DNA from: Megaleporinus macrocephalus
Lineage: Eukaryota; Chordata; Actinopteri; Characiformes; Anostomidae
Assembly: GCA_021613375.1 (NCBI GenBank)
Contig: CM038726.1
Location: forward strand, 9,432,253-9,496,252
Direction of reading: 5' to 3'
DNA: 64,000 nt
The notes under the pieces are model-generated. The model was not told the DNA's origin. It was given only the letters and a program-made list of their open reading frames with translations, and did no database searches. Both the position numbers and the translations under genes were made by a program. Positions 27,501 through 35,264 of the stretch are shown one piece after another (position 1 is the first letter of the stretch; each line of letters begins with the position of its first letter).

Positions 27501-30448
27501 TGGAGGAAAATGTTTCCTGACTCGCTCCTCCAAAACACCCCAAAGTGGCTCAATAATATTTAGATCTGGTGACTGTGCAGGCCATGGGAGATGTTCAACT
27601 TCACTTTCATGTTCATCAAACCAATCTTTCACCAGTCTTGCTGTGTGTATTGGTGCATTGTCATCCTGATACACGGCACCGCCTTCAGGGTACAATGTTT
27701 GAACCATTGGATGCACATGGTCCTCCAGAATGGTTCGGTAGTCCTTGGCAGTGTAAAAGTAAAGTAACAAAAGTAACATTTCCCTAAAATAATGGCCTAG
27801 GTTGGTAGATAACAATAAACACTAGTTACATACCCACAATGCTAGTAATGACATTAGGATGTATGCAGATCTCACTGGACTGACTTTCCATTCAATGTAC
27901 CACAATTCTGAAGAGCAGCCTGCTCTCACTTCCTGATAATATGTGATAGGCTGCTTAAACCCCCAGTGGTTCTAGTCTATTGAGACCAAGTGGTTTAATG
28001 GTGAACCACAACTGGCTACTGAATATTCTTATACAAAAATGGAATGAGGCTTCTAAACCCAACCATGTACTTGTGGCAGGACAACAACCAACACTTCAAC
28101 TCATAATATCTCTCAGAAATAGGAGAATCTCATGAGATTAAAACTACAACTGGATTTAAATAATAAAATCTTAATAATGGAGAGATTAAGTTAAATATCT
28201 TACACAAAAGATGGAAAAGTAAGAATTAAATGAGTGAGTCGAGTTACCTTCCTCTATCATTAACATCCTGTACTGAGACTCGTTTATACCACAGTAAGAC
28301 ATTAGGAATATCTCCTAGTAGACACACAGACAAGATCTGCTCTTCTGTATCTTCTGAAAAGTGAATGTGATCATCTCCTCAATCACTTTCTGCTGCACTT
28401 CTCTGACTGTCTGTAACCTGTTTGTTCTGTATTTACTTCATATTCCAGCTGATCAATTACTAATATTTCATTATTAACTACATTATTTCTTCATTAATCA
28501 GTATTAAATATAAATGCTGATATAAACGTGACTCTGCGGTTAAAGTACATGTAAGTACACCACTCATCTAAACACACATTATACACTGATTTATACTCAC
28601 CACTCATCTAAATACACACATTACACACTGATTTATACTCACCACTCATCTAAATATATACATTACACACTCATCTATACTCACACTCTTCTACATACAC
28701 ACATTGCACACTGATTTATACTCACGTTCCGAATGAATCTCCTGTGAAGAGAATAAAATGTATGGAATCATAAGTGAATTATTAGATGTAAATATCAGGG
28801 AAGCTGGAGATTTAACAACATAGTGAATGCAGGAAGTGCTGTTTCTTTTCTTTGTTTTCCTTCTTTATTTTTTTTTCCTGTATTTTTATTTTATTTGCTG
28901 CTGTAATTTTATCTGTGTCTTCTCTGCCTGTCTCCCTTTTACAACTGGATATAATCAAGTTAAATACTGTACTAAACTCAGTATTAGACTCTTTTAGAAC
29001 TGGATATAATGAAGTTAAATATTGTAGTAAACCCAGTATTAAACTCTTTTAGAACTGGATAAAATAAAGTTCAATATTGTACTAAAGCCTGTATTAGAGT
29101 CTTTTTAGAACTAGATATATTATAACTGCCTGGTCCCCTGTACATGAACAGCGGGACCACCAATCATCAACATTCTGCGGAGTCATCACAGTCCTTATAG
29201 GGGGAGACACAGGCTCCGGGGCTTCCACTTAACCCCTCACGTTCCAACACAGATTGAATAGACATGTTTGAATAATTTATTTGCCTATTTTTTTGTAATT
29301 GTCTAGATGTTGATTGTCAAACTGTAGGTAGATAAAGTAGACTCTACAGTGTCTCTACATTTCTGCAGTGCAGTGGGATTATGTACAGGAGCATTGTAGT
29401 AAGGAGGGAGGGAGATGGAAGTCAGCAACCTTCATTATGTTATCAGACTTTGTTCATCACATGATCATTACATAAAACTGTTATTTTAAAATGTGGTGTA
29501 TGTGAGTATCAGCTGTCAGTAGGAGGAGGAAATATCATTTACTTACCAAATCACCTGTTTAAACAATAGAAAGAGACAATGTTAGATAAAAACATCCACA
29601 ACATCATTTACAATTAGAAAACTTCAGAATCTCTTTATCTCCTTATCAGAAATCTCCTTTTCCCATCTGTACTGTCCTTTTTCATCCTTCACTACTGAAC
29701 TGTTACTCAATGCTTTCAGTACAGCTTCATGAAAATGTTCAGCTAAACAGTTAAAGTGTAAACCTACAGCAAAAACTCAACACTTACAGAAATAACTAAT
29801 TACACAATTAAAAGTACAGTTCTTTATTAAAGTAGTAATTAAGAACTTAAGGTAACAGTGTTATTAGTGTAGTGTCAGGCTGCTGTGAGTTCTCCACTAT
29901 AGTGATACATACAGTGCTGAAGTGTGTGTTAGTAACTCTCTCTGCTGATGATGTTCAAATGAAAACTCTGAACACTCAGTACAGAAAAATACATTCAGTC
30001 TTTACACCAAAACACTCATCAACAATCAACACGACTAAATACACACAATACACACTGATTTATACTCACTTTCCGGTGAAATCACCTGTGAAGAGAATAA
30101 TATGAAGTGAATATTTCATGTATTATGAATTATTATGTATTATGAATTATTAGATGTAAATATCAGGAAAGCTGGAGTGACACAGTGAATGTAGAAAACG
30201 CTGCGAGTTTCTTTTCTTTATGAGGATCTGATACAGAATGAATGTCACATTTTATATGTTTTTCAGTAATTTTAATATTATTTGCTGCTGTAATTTTGTC
30301 TGTGTCCTCTCTGTCTGTCTGTCTCTCTGTCTGTCTGTCTGTCTGTGTTTGTCTGTCTGTCTGTATTTACCTGCAGGGCTGTGTTATAATTCAGTAATGA
30401 TATATATGTTTATGTATATGTATATGAATATGTATGTATATCTATGTG

Positions 30449-30479
<31 letters not shown>

Positions 30480-33400
30480 GTGTATGTATATGTATATGTA
30501 TATGTATATGAATATATATGTATATGTATGTGTATGTGTATGTATATGTATATGTATATGAATATATATGTATATGAATGTATATGTATATGCATGTGTC
30601 TCTATTATTCATTAAGAGTTTATTTAAGGAGATTTATTTTCTGTTTCAGCTGCTTTTAATATTCCATCTTCCAGCTTCTCTGCTGGCAGCCCAACTGCTT
30701 TCAGAGCTTCTTTTTTACAGTAACCCTAACCCTAACCTTCTGTTCATTATTACACCCAAGATTCTGTTATTTGAGTATTAGATTCTTTTTAGAACTGGAT
30801 ATAATGAATTTAAATACTGTACAGTACTCCTTATTAGATTATTTTTAGAATGGATATAATGAAGTTAAATACTAAACTAAACCAAGTATTAGTCTCTTTT
30901 TAGAACTGTATATAATGAAGTTAAATACCACAACTAAACCCAGTATTAGACTCTTTTTAGAACTGGATGTAATAAAGTTAAACACTAAACTAAATCCAGT
31001 ATTAGTCTCTTTGCAGAACTGGCTATAATGAAGTTAAATACTGTACTAAACCTATTATTAGACTCTTTTTTAAACTGGATATTATAAAGATTAATACTGT
31101 ACTAAACACAACATTAGACTCCTTTTAGAACTGGATATAATGAATTTAAATACTGTACTAAACCCAATATTAGACTCTTTTTAGAATGGATATAATGGAT
31201 TTAAATACTGTACTAAACCCAGTGATGATCTCTCTATAGAACTGGATAAAATACCGTTAAACACTAAGGTAAACCCAGCCTTAGACTCTTTTTAGAATTG
31301 GATATAATGAAGTTAAATACTAAACCAAACCCATTATTAGACTCTTTTTAGAAATGGATATAATGAAGGTAAATACTGTACTAAACCCAGTATTAGTCTA
31401 TTTTAGGAATGGACATAATGAACATAAATACTGTACTAAATCTAGTATTAGACTCATTTTAGAAACGGACATAATGAAGTTAAATACTTTACTTAATCTA
31501 TTATTAGACTCCTTTTAGAACTGGATATAATAAATTTAAATACTGTACTAAACCCAGTAATAGTCTCTCTTTAGAACTGGATATAATACCGTTAAACACT
31601 GAGGTAAACCCAGTATTAGACTCTTTTTACAAATGGATATAATGAAGTTAAATACTGTACTAAACCCAGTATTAGACTCTTTTTAGAAATGGATATAATA
31701 AATTTAAAAAACTAAACCCAGGTGTGCACAGACACCATTATATTCAAAATCAACAAACAATAAAATTGTGCAAAATATCTTTTTTACAAAGTTAGTGGCA
31801 ATTCTGACTGTTTCTCAGCTTTTTAGTGCATTAATAATGTGCCCTCATGTCTGATTAAAGTAACTGTTAATATTTCGTTTATTTTTATTTAGTATAATAC
31901 TGCACAGTTCTGTTGTAAATGTGTGTTCTGCTGTTTGCTTAAAGGAGGGTTTAAGTATGTTGTGGTGAGGTGAGAAAACTACAGGAATGAGAGACTCTAA
32001 TGATAATGATGTATTGATAATGGAACGTATCGAATATTTCCTTATCACACAGTGGCATCACTGCGCTTAATTCTTTTGCCTGTTTCTCATCAATGAACTT
32101 TCTGCAGTGCGATGGGATTATGTACAGGGAATTGTTGTGGGAAGGAAGGAAGGAGATGGAAATCAATAATCTTTTTTTCTGTTAGCAGAGACTTTACATT
32201 AAATAAAGACATTAATAAAACTGCTATTTTAAAATGTGTATGTGAGTATCAGCTGTCAGTAGGAGGAGGAAATATCATTTACTTACCAAATCACCTGTTT
32301 AAACAACATAAAGAGACAATGTTAAATAAAAAACATCCACAACATCATTTACAATTAGAAAACTTCAGAATCTCTTTATCTCCTTATCAGAAATCTCCTT
32401 TTCTCATCTGTACTGTCCTTTTTCATCCTTCACTACTGAACTGTCACTCAATGCTTTCAGTACAGCTTCATGAAAATGTTCAACTAAAGAGTTAAAGTGT
32501 AAACCTATAGCTACAGTAAACCTACAGTAAAGCTCATTAGTAAACTAGTAATTATGCATAGAGATGGACCAATCAGCGTTTTTGAGGCCAATTCTGTTCG
32601 CCGATCATCTATCAGCACGATCGGCTGATAGCCAATACCGATCGAAGGCAGGGCTATATGCCATGGCAGAGATACATGTAGTTATTAGCGCAAGCAAGTC
32701 ATGAAACATGGTCTACACTGGTTTATTACCATTATTAACAAGCTCTTGTGAAACAGCATAATGTTTAAACAAAATTAACAGTAAATCAAACAAATATCCC
32801 CAATACTGCATTCATTAAATTTAGACCCTTTAAAACTAAGAAAGCTAATTAAATACATGCAGTTAAAACTGCAGTCACTAAACGCGGACTCTGGTTAATT
32901 TAAACAAAAACTGCAATCATTAAATGTAGATCTTGAATTGTTGCTGCTGTACTGTTCGTACCGGTCAGATCTGGTCTGCCCGGTGTTCTGGGTTATTTGT
33001 TTTGTGCTAACTGCTGTTTACTGATACTCACTGTATTCAGCCATGTGGTGTACTCTTAAGTGCCGTATCAGAGTAGTAGTATTTGAATGTCTTTGTCTTG
33101 GTTCCCCCACGAGACACGATTTTACAAATTGTAAAAACATCCTCCATGATTCTGTGTCACATATGGTAAACAACTGCCAGACGGACGACATGTTTTCTAT
33201 CAGCGAAAGCAGTGAACGCCATATTTTGATCATATTTTAAAATCGGCCGTTACCGATACATAGTCGATCAATATTTCCATCTCTAATTATGCAGTAACAA
33301 CTCATGAATTAATATATTAAATATCAATAATGAATTATGCATTATACATTTACAGAATAAACAGACAGATCAACTTATATATAAACTAAAAATGAATCAA

Positions 33401-35110
33401 TATAGCAACTATTATTAACTAATATAGCAGCAACATAGAGAAGATCATAAACAAACATTAATAAACTATTAAACCTAATAGATCCCCAACAACAAGACAT
33501 CAAATATATCAGCCCTCAAACAGACACAGACTTTCTGGAGTTTATAAAGATCAATCTGTACATTTAGTGTTTCTCTATTTACTGTTTACTTTGTTTATAT
33601 TGGGTGTTTAGTAAATAGTTCATGTTGAAATATTATTAAGGAATCACAGCACATTGTCACGCCTGTCCGTCCACGTGCCCCTGTTTACACTCTGTCATGT
33701 CAGCGTGGTGTTTGTTTTGGTCTCGTGCTCCTTGTCTCCGCCCTAGCCCCGCCTGTCTCAGCTGTATGTCATTTTGTATTAGTCTCATCACCTGTTTGCT
33801 CCTCGTTCTCTTGTTTGTCCGTGCATACTGTCTATTCAGTCTGTCGTCGTCGTTCATTATTGTATGTTAGCTGTACCTGCCCATCTGTCTGTATGTTTAT
33901 TAAAAACCCTGTTTCGTTTAAAATCTCGCAAGTGTGTTCGCCGCCTCCATCTGCTCCAGCCGTGACACACATCTGTTATTGTTTATGTATCAATCAGACA
34001 CTACTTTCTTCACTGGGGAGTACGTTTGGAGGAAAAAGGATTTCTTCATCCCTTTAGAGAAAATAACAACTCAAAAGGAGCTAGAAATGGATTTTTAATT
34101 GTGAAAACATTTTAATTCACATTCATCCTGTATCTTAAAATTCTGCATGTAGAAATTAATTATTCATATCTTTGAAAGAAATATAAAGATTCAGTATTTA
34201 AGAAGATTTAGAACTGAACTAATTTAGAGTTTACACTAAAACTCAGCTTGATTTCATTAAATAAAGGAGCTTTTTGTTTAAATGATTTTTGATGGAAATG
34301 CATGATGTGTCTGTCAGGCTGAAGGGTAGATGCATTGAAATAACTGTAGTGTAAAACTGTAGTATTGCTGTGAACTTACAGATGACACTTTGCAGTCATG
34401 ATGTTTTGGTTTTGTGTCCGAGTGAGAAACAGAGTTACTGTTTATTCTACTGAAACGCTCCATCTGTCCTTCATCCACCTTCACATAATTTATCCTCTGT
34501 ATGTTTCACCTTCTTTATCTGAACACAACACCATTCTGAACATCTGTGTTTCTCATTTCTGTCTCTTCATCTTTCATTCTGAGATCAGACTCTGATGATG
34601 ATGTTGAGTTTATGTACAGTGAATTTCTGAATACTTACTTACCCCTTATTTGTATTGTACACTCCTCTGTTGTGTCTCCGTTGATGACCTGACACAGATA
34701 ATCTCCTAAATCAGACTCTTTGCAGTCTCTGATCTGTAAGGAGACGTTTCCTCTCTCTGCAGTGAACAGACTCACTCTGTCCTTATAGCCCCTCCCCTCT
34801 GTCAACGTCCTGTTCTTATACACACAAACACAGTCCGTCTCCTTAAACCACCTGATCTGCATGGTAACAGCACTGATTTCAGGAGACAGGTGACAGTAGA
34901 GAGTGACCGAAGAGCCAGACTGTTCATATCCATCACGCGGTCCAGAGAGTTTAAACTGATCTGTGTAGAAACACACACACATTAATAGCTGTAGGTCGTG
35001 TGTCTCCACAATAAAAATAAAATCTCTGATAGAAAATTATTTAATGATGTTCACAGTAAAACCTTTTGTAGCTTCTGGAAGTTTAACTTACTGTTACTTG
35101 CAGTCGCCAT
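6290..35110 (-). CDS. Gene 2: Ig V-set / microexon linker / coiled coil / CARD protein (14 exons, span)
   Basis: Gene model assembled by splice-site reading. From 5' to 3' the exons are 35110-35092, 34960-34643, 32294-32287, 30085-30070, 29554-29547, 28741-28726, 20584-20574, 17104-17077, 16591-16584, 16192-16177, 12658-12642, 12117-12057, 9084-8746 and 6555-6290. All 13 introns are GT-AG, the lengths add to 1131 nt (377 codons with stop), and the frame stays open throughout. Domains in order: short N-terminus, V-set Ig domain (about residues 7-112), an acidic Ser/Pro-containing linker of about 43 residues built from microexons, a coiled coil of about 115 residues, and a C-terminal CARD of about 85 residues. 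CARDs recruit caspases or other CARD proteins, so the product may be an inflammasome-type adaptor or regulator. No signal peptide or membrane segment was found. The role is inferred; transcripts would decide the model. Confidence 0.66.
6905..7000 (+). mobile_element. Short Tc1-like transposase relic
   Basis: The plus-strand reading around 6945-7000 gives [19 protein letters not shown], matching the conserved transposase block just before the second catalytic Asp region of Tc1/mariner elements. No terminal repeats or other parts remain. It lies in the region upstream of the CARD exon, inside the last intron of gene 2. Confidence 0.5.
7001..8089. other. Intronic DNA, no feature seen
   Basis: Last intron of gene 2. 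I see no exon or clear repeat boundary. The stretch just before 8090 is GC-richer and may be the 3' continuation of the gypsy fragment that follows. Confidence 0.4.
8090..8625 (-). mobile_element. Ty3/gypsy pol fragment: integrase C-terminus plus chromodomain end
   Basis: The minus-strand reading contains the typical fish gypsy integrase tail, including [19 protein letters not shown], followed by a chromodomain-like end, [18 protein letters not shown]. An NGQTER-like block lies upstream in another frame. The reading frame is broken and neither LTR is visible, so this is a decayed fragment. It sits in the intron between the coiled-coil and CARD exons of gene 2. Confidence 0.7.
8746..9084 (-). 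CDS. Gene 2 coiled-coil exon
   Basis: 339 nt, phase 1 to phase 1, bounded by a TCTCACAG acceptor and a GTGAGA donor. It encodes about 113 residues of highly charged heptad repeat (for example [18 protein letters not shown]), expected to form a long alpha-helical coiled coil for oligomerisation. It is a close paralogue of the gene 1 exon at 54975-55451 but stops earlier, right after the RKEL segment, where gene 1 carries about 46 further codons. Its phase matches both the 61-nt exon upstream and the CARD exon downstream. Confidence 0.72.
9655..11058 (-). mobile_element. Tc1/mariner transposon, inactive
   Basis: A 1.4-kb element bounded by inverted CAGTGCCTTGCAAAAGTATTC-like ends with terminal inverted repeats near 190 bp, next to a TA. 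The transposase is on the minus strand in three broken frames: an N-terminal helix-turn-helix part (about 10661-10347, with [19 protein letters not shown] and the GRPSK linker), a catalytic part (about 10350-10120, with [15 protein letters not shown]) and a C-terminal end (about 10108-9866). Stops and frameshifts make it non-functional. It lies in the intron between the 61-nt and coiled-coil exons of gene 2. Confidence 0.85.
11285..11850. mobile_element. Probable non-autonomous DNA transposon (MITE-like)
   Basis: GC-richer island with repeated subterminal CAGTAGGCGA / GCCTACTA motifs near both ends in opposite orientation (for example near 11316 and 11815). No coding sequence. Ends and target duplication are not resolved. 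Confidence 0.4.
12057..12117 (-). CDS. Gene 2 exon D (61 nt)
   Basis: Acceptor TTATTTAG, donor GTGAGA; starts in phase 0 and ends in phase 1. Encodes a short acidic helix-like segment, [20 protein letters not shown], leading into the coiled coil. The counterpart in gene 1 (55862-55922) differs at 10 of 61 bases, of which 7 change the amino acid. Confidence 0.72.
12642..12658 (-). CDS. Gene 2 microexon C (17 nt)
   Basis: Sequence GTGCTGAAGTTTATCAG between a CTGTTGTAG acceptor and a GTGAGC donor. With one carried base it adds six codons (R-A-E-V-Y-Q) and returns the frame to phase 0 for exon D. The flanking intron is almost identical to that around 56586-56602, but the exon differs from its counterpart at 6 of 17 bases. 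Confidence 0.62.
12832..14344. mobile_element. 1.5-kb DNA transposon with TIRs and 6-bp target duplication
   Basis: Inverted termini CAGACCTGCCAACCT (left) and AGGTTGGCAGGTCTG (right) are flanked by direct repeats AGAGTT at 12826-12831 and 14345-14350. No transposase is recognised inside, so it is non-autonomous. The CAG terminus is hAT-like, but a hAT would normally give an 8-bp duplication, so the superfamily stays open. It is inserted in the intron between microexon C and the nearest B microexon of gene 2. Confidence 0.72.
14560..16176 (-). repeat. 42-bp minisatellite starting at a splice donor (gene 2)
   Basis: About 38 tandem units, most 41-43 bp, on the plus strand containing CTCATCTAAATACACACATT and CACTGATTTATACTCAC. 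On the gene strand each unit begins GTGAGTATAAATCAG. The unit nearest the gene supplies the real donor of the B microexon ending at 16177, so the array grew out of the 5' end of that intron. Apparent 14-residue repeat ORFs here are artefacts of the array. Confidence 0.9.
16177..16192 (-). CDS. Gene 2 microexon B4 (16 nt)
   Basis: GACAGTCCACTGAGAC between acceptor CTTCACAG and donor GTGAGTATAAATCAG. Adds D-S-P-L-R plus one base and shifts from phase 0 to phase 1. Its acceptor and donor contexts are shared by all six B microexons. Confidence 0.6.
16584..16591 (-). CDS. Gene 2 microexon A4 (8 nt)
   Basis: TTTATGTG between acceptor GTTGTTTAAACAG and donor GTAAGTAAAT. With one carried base it encodes L-Y-V. 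The most divergent of the A microexons, while its flanks match the others. Confidence 0.55.
17077..17104 (-). CDS. Gene 2 microexon B3 (28 nt)
   Basis: Between CTCTTCACAG and GTGAGTATAAATCAG. Encodes G-E-F-E-T-E-E-L-R plus one base. It is 12 nt longer than the 16-nt B exons, so the phase is preserved (length 1 modulo 3). Confidence 0.58.
18235..19680. repeat. 58-bp minisatellite with an inverted block
   Basis: Roughly 25 diverged units containing TTTTTAGAACTGGATATAAT and GAAGTTAAATACTGTAC. Units between about 18540 and 18735 run in the opposite orientation, giving a large imperfect palindrome within the array. It lies in the intron between B3 and A3 of gene 2. The same satellite recurs at 28935-29120 and 30778-31715. 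No coding role is seen. Confidence 0.88.
20574..20584 (-). CDS. Gene 2 microexon A3 (11 nt)
   Basis: GTGATTATCCG between GTTTAAACAG and GTAAGTAAAT. With one carried base it encodes R-D-Y-P. It is 3 nt longer than the other A exons, again preserving phase. Confidence 0.6.
21309..21849 (-). repeat. 3' LTR of the BEL/Pao element
   Basis: The part 21600-21849 aligns with 27768-28083 in the same orientation, including the shared terminal GGCAGGACA (TGTCCTGCC on the element strand). The outer end at 21309 is chosen for a TG terminus and is uncertain. Confidence 0.65.
22135..23076 (-). pseudogene. BEL/Pao integrase fragments
   Basis: An N-terminal zinc-binding-like part ([12 protein letters not shown], then a CMTCRRLR pair of Cys) is followed by a core with VGLDVFGPW and [13 protein letters not shown], the first two catalytic Asp contexts. 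A final part carries INSRPLVP and the tail [15 protein letters not shown], typical of BEL/Pao. The parts are in different frames, so the protein is broken. Confidence 0.8.
23335..24286 (-). pseudogene. BEL/Pao RNase H region
   Basis: Contains [18 protein letters not shown] (the conserved BEL/Pao linker after RT), then an RNase H-like domain with [15 protein letters not shown] and [15 protein letters not shown] frameshift near 23600 separates the distal part. Non-functional. Confidence 0.8.
24406..25029 (-). pseudogene. BEL/Pao reverse transcriptase
   Basis: Contains [20 protein letters not shown] and the [16 protein letters not shown] block, and after an in-frame stop near 24706 the active-site motif FYVDDAMTS. 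These are diagnostic of BEL/Pao reverse transcriptase. The stop shows the copy is dead. Confidence 0.85.
25314..25856 (-). pseudogene. BEL/Pao protease region
   Basis: Shows the BEL/Pao protease-to-RT connector, including [20 protein letters not shown], then GRDIIRVHK and [15 protein letters not shown]. It is followed by a stop before the RT segment. Confidence 0.7.
25820..27161 (-). pseudogene. BEL/Pao gag-like region
   Basis: Starts with an ATG at 27161 and an Ala/Glu/Lys-rich helical stretch ([20 protein letters not shown]), then a segment with [20 protein letters not shown] that resembles the capsid region of BEL/Pao gag. Several frame breaks occur between 26712 and 25820. Confidence 0.65.
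27303..27757 (-). mobile_element. Tc1-like transposon fragment inside the BEL 5' LTR/leader
   Basis: Begins at a TA with CAGGGGTTGGACAATGAAAC, a Tc1-type terminal repeat. The minus-strand reading is the C-terminal half of a transposase, with [16 protein letters not shown] and [20 protein letters not shown] (second Asp and the final Glu context). The other half and the other terminus are missing, so it is a truncated copy that arrived after the BEL element. Confidence 0.8.
27758..28083 (-). repeat. 5' LTR of the BEL/Pao element (partial)
   Basis: Aligns with 21600-21849 but carries an extra stretch of about 70 bases around 27826-27895. The distal part is missing where the Tc1 fragment lies. 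Confidence 0.7.
28559..28725 (-). repeat. Short 42-bp minisatellite copy (about four units)
   Basis: The same unit as at 14560-16176, directly following the donor of microexon B2. It shows the array at an early stage of expansion. Confidence 0.85.
28726..28741 (-). CDS. Gene 2 microexon B2 (16 nt)
   Basis: GAGATTCATTCGGAAC between CTCTTCACAG and GTGAGTATAAATCAG. Encodes E-I-H-S-E plus one base. Confidence 0.6.
28935..29120. repeat. Short 58-bp minisatellite copy (three units)
   Basis: Units with ACTGGATATAAT and GTTAAATACTGTAC. A truncated version of the large arrays, in the same position within the repeated B-A module. Confidence 0.8.
29547..29554 (-). CDS. Gene 2 microexon A2 (8 nt)
   Basis: GTGATTTG between GTTTAAACAG and GTAAGTAAAT. 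With one carried base it encodes S-D-L. Confidence 0.6.
30070..30085 (-). CDS. Gene 2 microexon B1 (16 nt)
   Basis: GTGATTTCACCGGAAA between CTCTTCACAG and GTGAGTATAAATCAG. Encodes V-I-S-P-E plus one base. Here the 42-bp minisatellite has not expanded: only one unit follows the donor. Confidence 0.6.
30310..30600. repeat. CTGT and TATATG microsatellites
   Basis: A CTGT-rich tract (about 30312-30364) and a TATG/TATATG tract (about 30395-30595) in the intron between A1 and B1. Related short tracts occur at the same place in other module copies (near 17390-17430 and 58370-58425). Overlapping Tyr/Met and His/Ile repeat ORFs here are artefacts. Confidence 0.9.
30721..30738. repeat. Telomere-like CCCTAA hexamers
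   Basis: Three near-perfect TAACCC units interrupt a module sequence that reads ACATTACAA at the matching places (about 17543 and 58557). Short interstitial telomeric repeats like this can mark a repaired double-strand break. Confidence 0.6.
30778..31715. repeat. 58-bp minisatellite
   Basis: About 16 diverged units of the satellite also seen at 18235-19680, here all in one orientation, in the A1-B1 intron of gene 2. Confidence 0.88.
32287..32294 (-). CDS. Gene 2 microexon A1 (8 nt)
   Basis: GTGATTTG between GTTTAAACAG and GTAAGTAAAT. Takes one base from the Ig exon (G) to give G-D-L. First of four A/B pairs in gene 2. Confidence 0.6.
32559..33285 (-). mobile_element. hAT transposon with 8-bp target duplication
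   Basis: Inverted ends TAGAGATGG and CCATCTCTA are flanked by perfect ATTATGCA duplications (32551-32558 and 33286-33293), the hAT signature. On the minus strand 33233-33018 encodes a BED zinc finger remnant, with [20 protein letters not shown] then HLRVHH. The catalytic domain is missing. It is inserted between the Ig exon and A1 of gene 2, and cleanly interrupts a sequence seen intact near 16850 and 63680. Confidence 0.9.
33655..33967. mobile_element. Solo LTR with 5-bp target duplication
   Basis: 313 bp with TGTCACG...CGTGACA termini and CACAT duplications on both sides (33650-33654 and 33968-33972). A TATTAAAAACCC stretch near the right end suggests plus orientation. The internal region was removed by LTR-LTR recombination. 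Gypsy-type by appearance. Confidence 0.85.
34643..34960 (-). CDS. Gene 2 Ig V-set exon
   Basis: 318 nt, phase 1 to phase 1, the symmetric layout of Ig exons. Encodes about 106 residues with V-set hallmarks: [10 protein letters not shown] (first Cys), MQIRWFK (core Trp), [18 protein letters not shown], and [10 protein letters not shown] (D-x-G-x-Y-x-C, second Cys). Closest in style to the MOG/butyrophilin/B7-like V domains of fish. It normally would be extracellular, but neither a signal peptide nor a membrane segment is found in this gene. Donor GTAAGTAAG; acceptor preceded by a T-rich tract. Confidence 0.85.
35092..35110 (-). CDS. Gene 2 first coding exon (start codon)
   Basis: ATG plus five codons and one base (M-A-T-A-S-N), ending at donor GTAAGTT. 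It ends in phase 1, matching the Ig exon. No hydrophobic stretch follows. Chosen as start because it is the nearest ATG exon upstream with a strong donor in the correct phase. A different first exon farther upstream, encoding a signal peptide, cannot be excluded. Confidence 0.5.
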
Positions 35111-35154
35111 TTTATCTCTTTATCTCCTCCTAAAGACTCTCACTAACACAGTCC

Positions 35155-35210
35155 TACAGAGAGAGAGACAGAGAGAGACAGAGAGAGACAGAGAGAGAGA
35201 GAGAGAGACT
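35155..35210. repeat. GA/GACA microsatellite upstream of gene 2
   Basis: Purine tract of GAGAGACA units about 50-100 bases before the gene 2 ATG, so within the 5' UTR or promoter. On the gene strand it is a pyrimidine (TC) tract. Confidence 0.8.
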
Positions 35211-35264
35211 TTTTCGCCTTGTTGTAGCTCAGTTCTATTGTAGCAAAGTTCATCAACTGACACT

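Larger units (their letters stand above)
21309..28083 (-). mobile_element. BEL/Pao LTR retrotransposon, degenerate
   Basis: A 6.8-kb element inside the intron between B2 and A3 of gene 2, on the same strand as the gene. Order on the minus strand is 5' LTR, gag, protease, reverse transcriptase, RNase H, integrase, 3' LTR, all in broken frames. The 3' LTR begins TGTCCTGCC right after a purine-rich GGTGGGGAG tract. The two LTR copies differ by indels, and a Tc1 fragment has replaced part of the 5' LTR/leader, so it is old and inactive. Flanking bases (ACAAA at left, ACAAC at right) could be a mutated 5-bp target duplication. The left end is approximate. Confidence 0.85.

Noticed and set aside
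30238..30659. Met/Tyr and Ile/His repeat ORFs on both strands
   Set aside because: Products of the CTGT and TATATG microsatellites.
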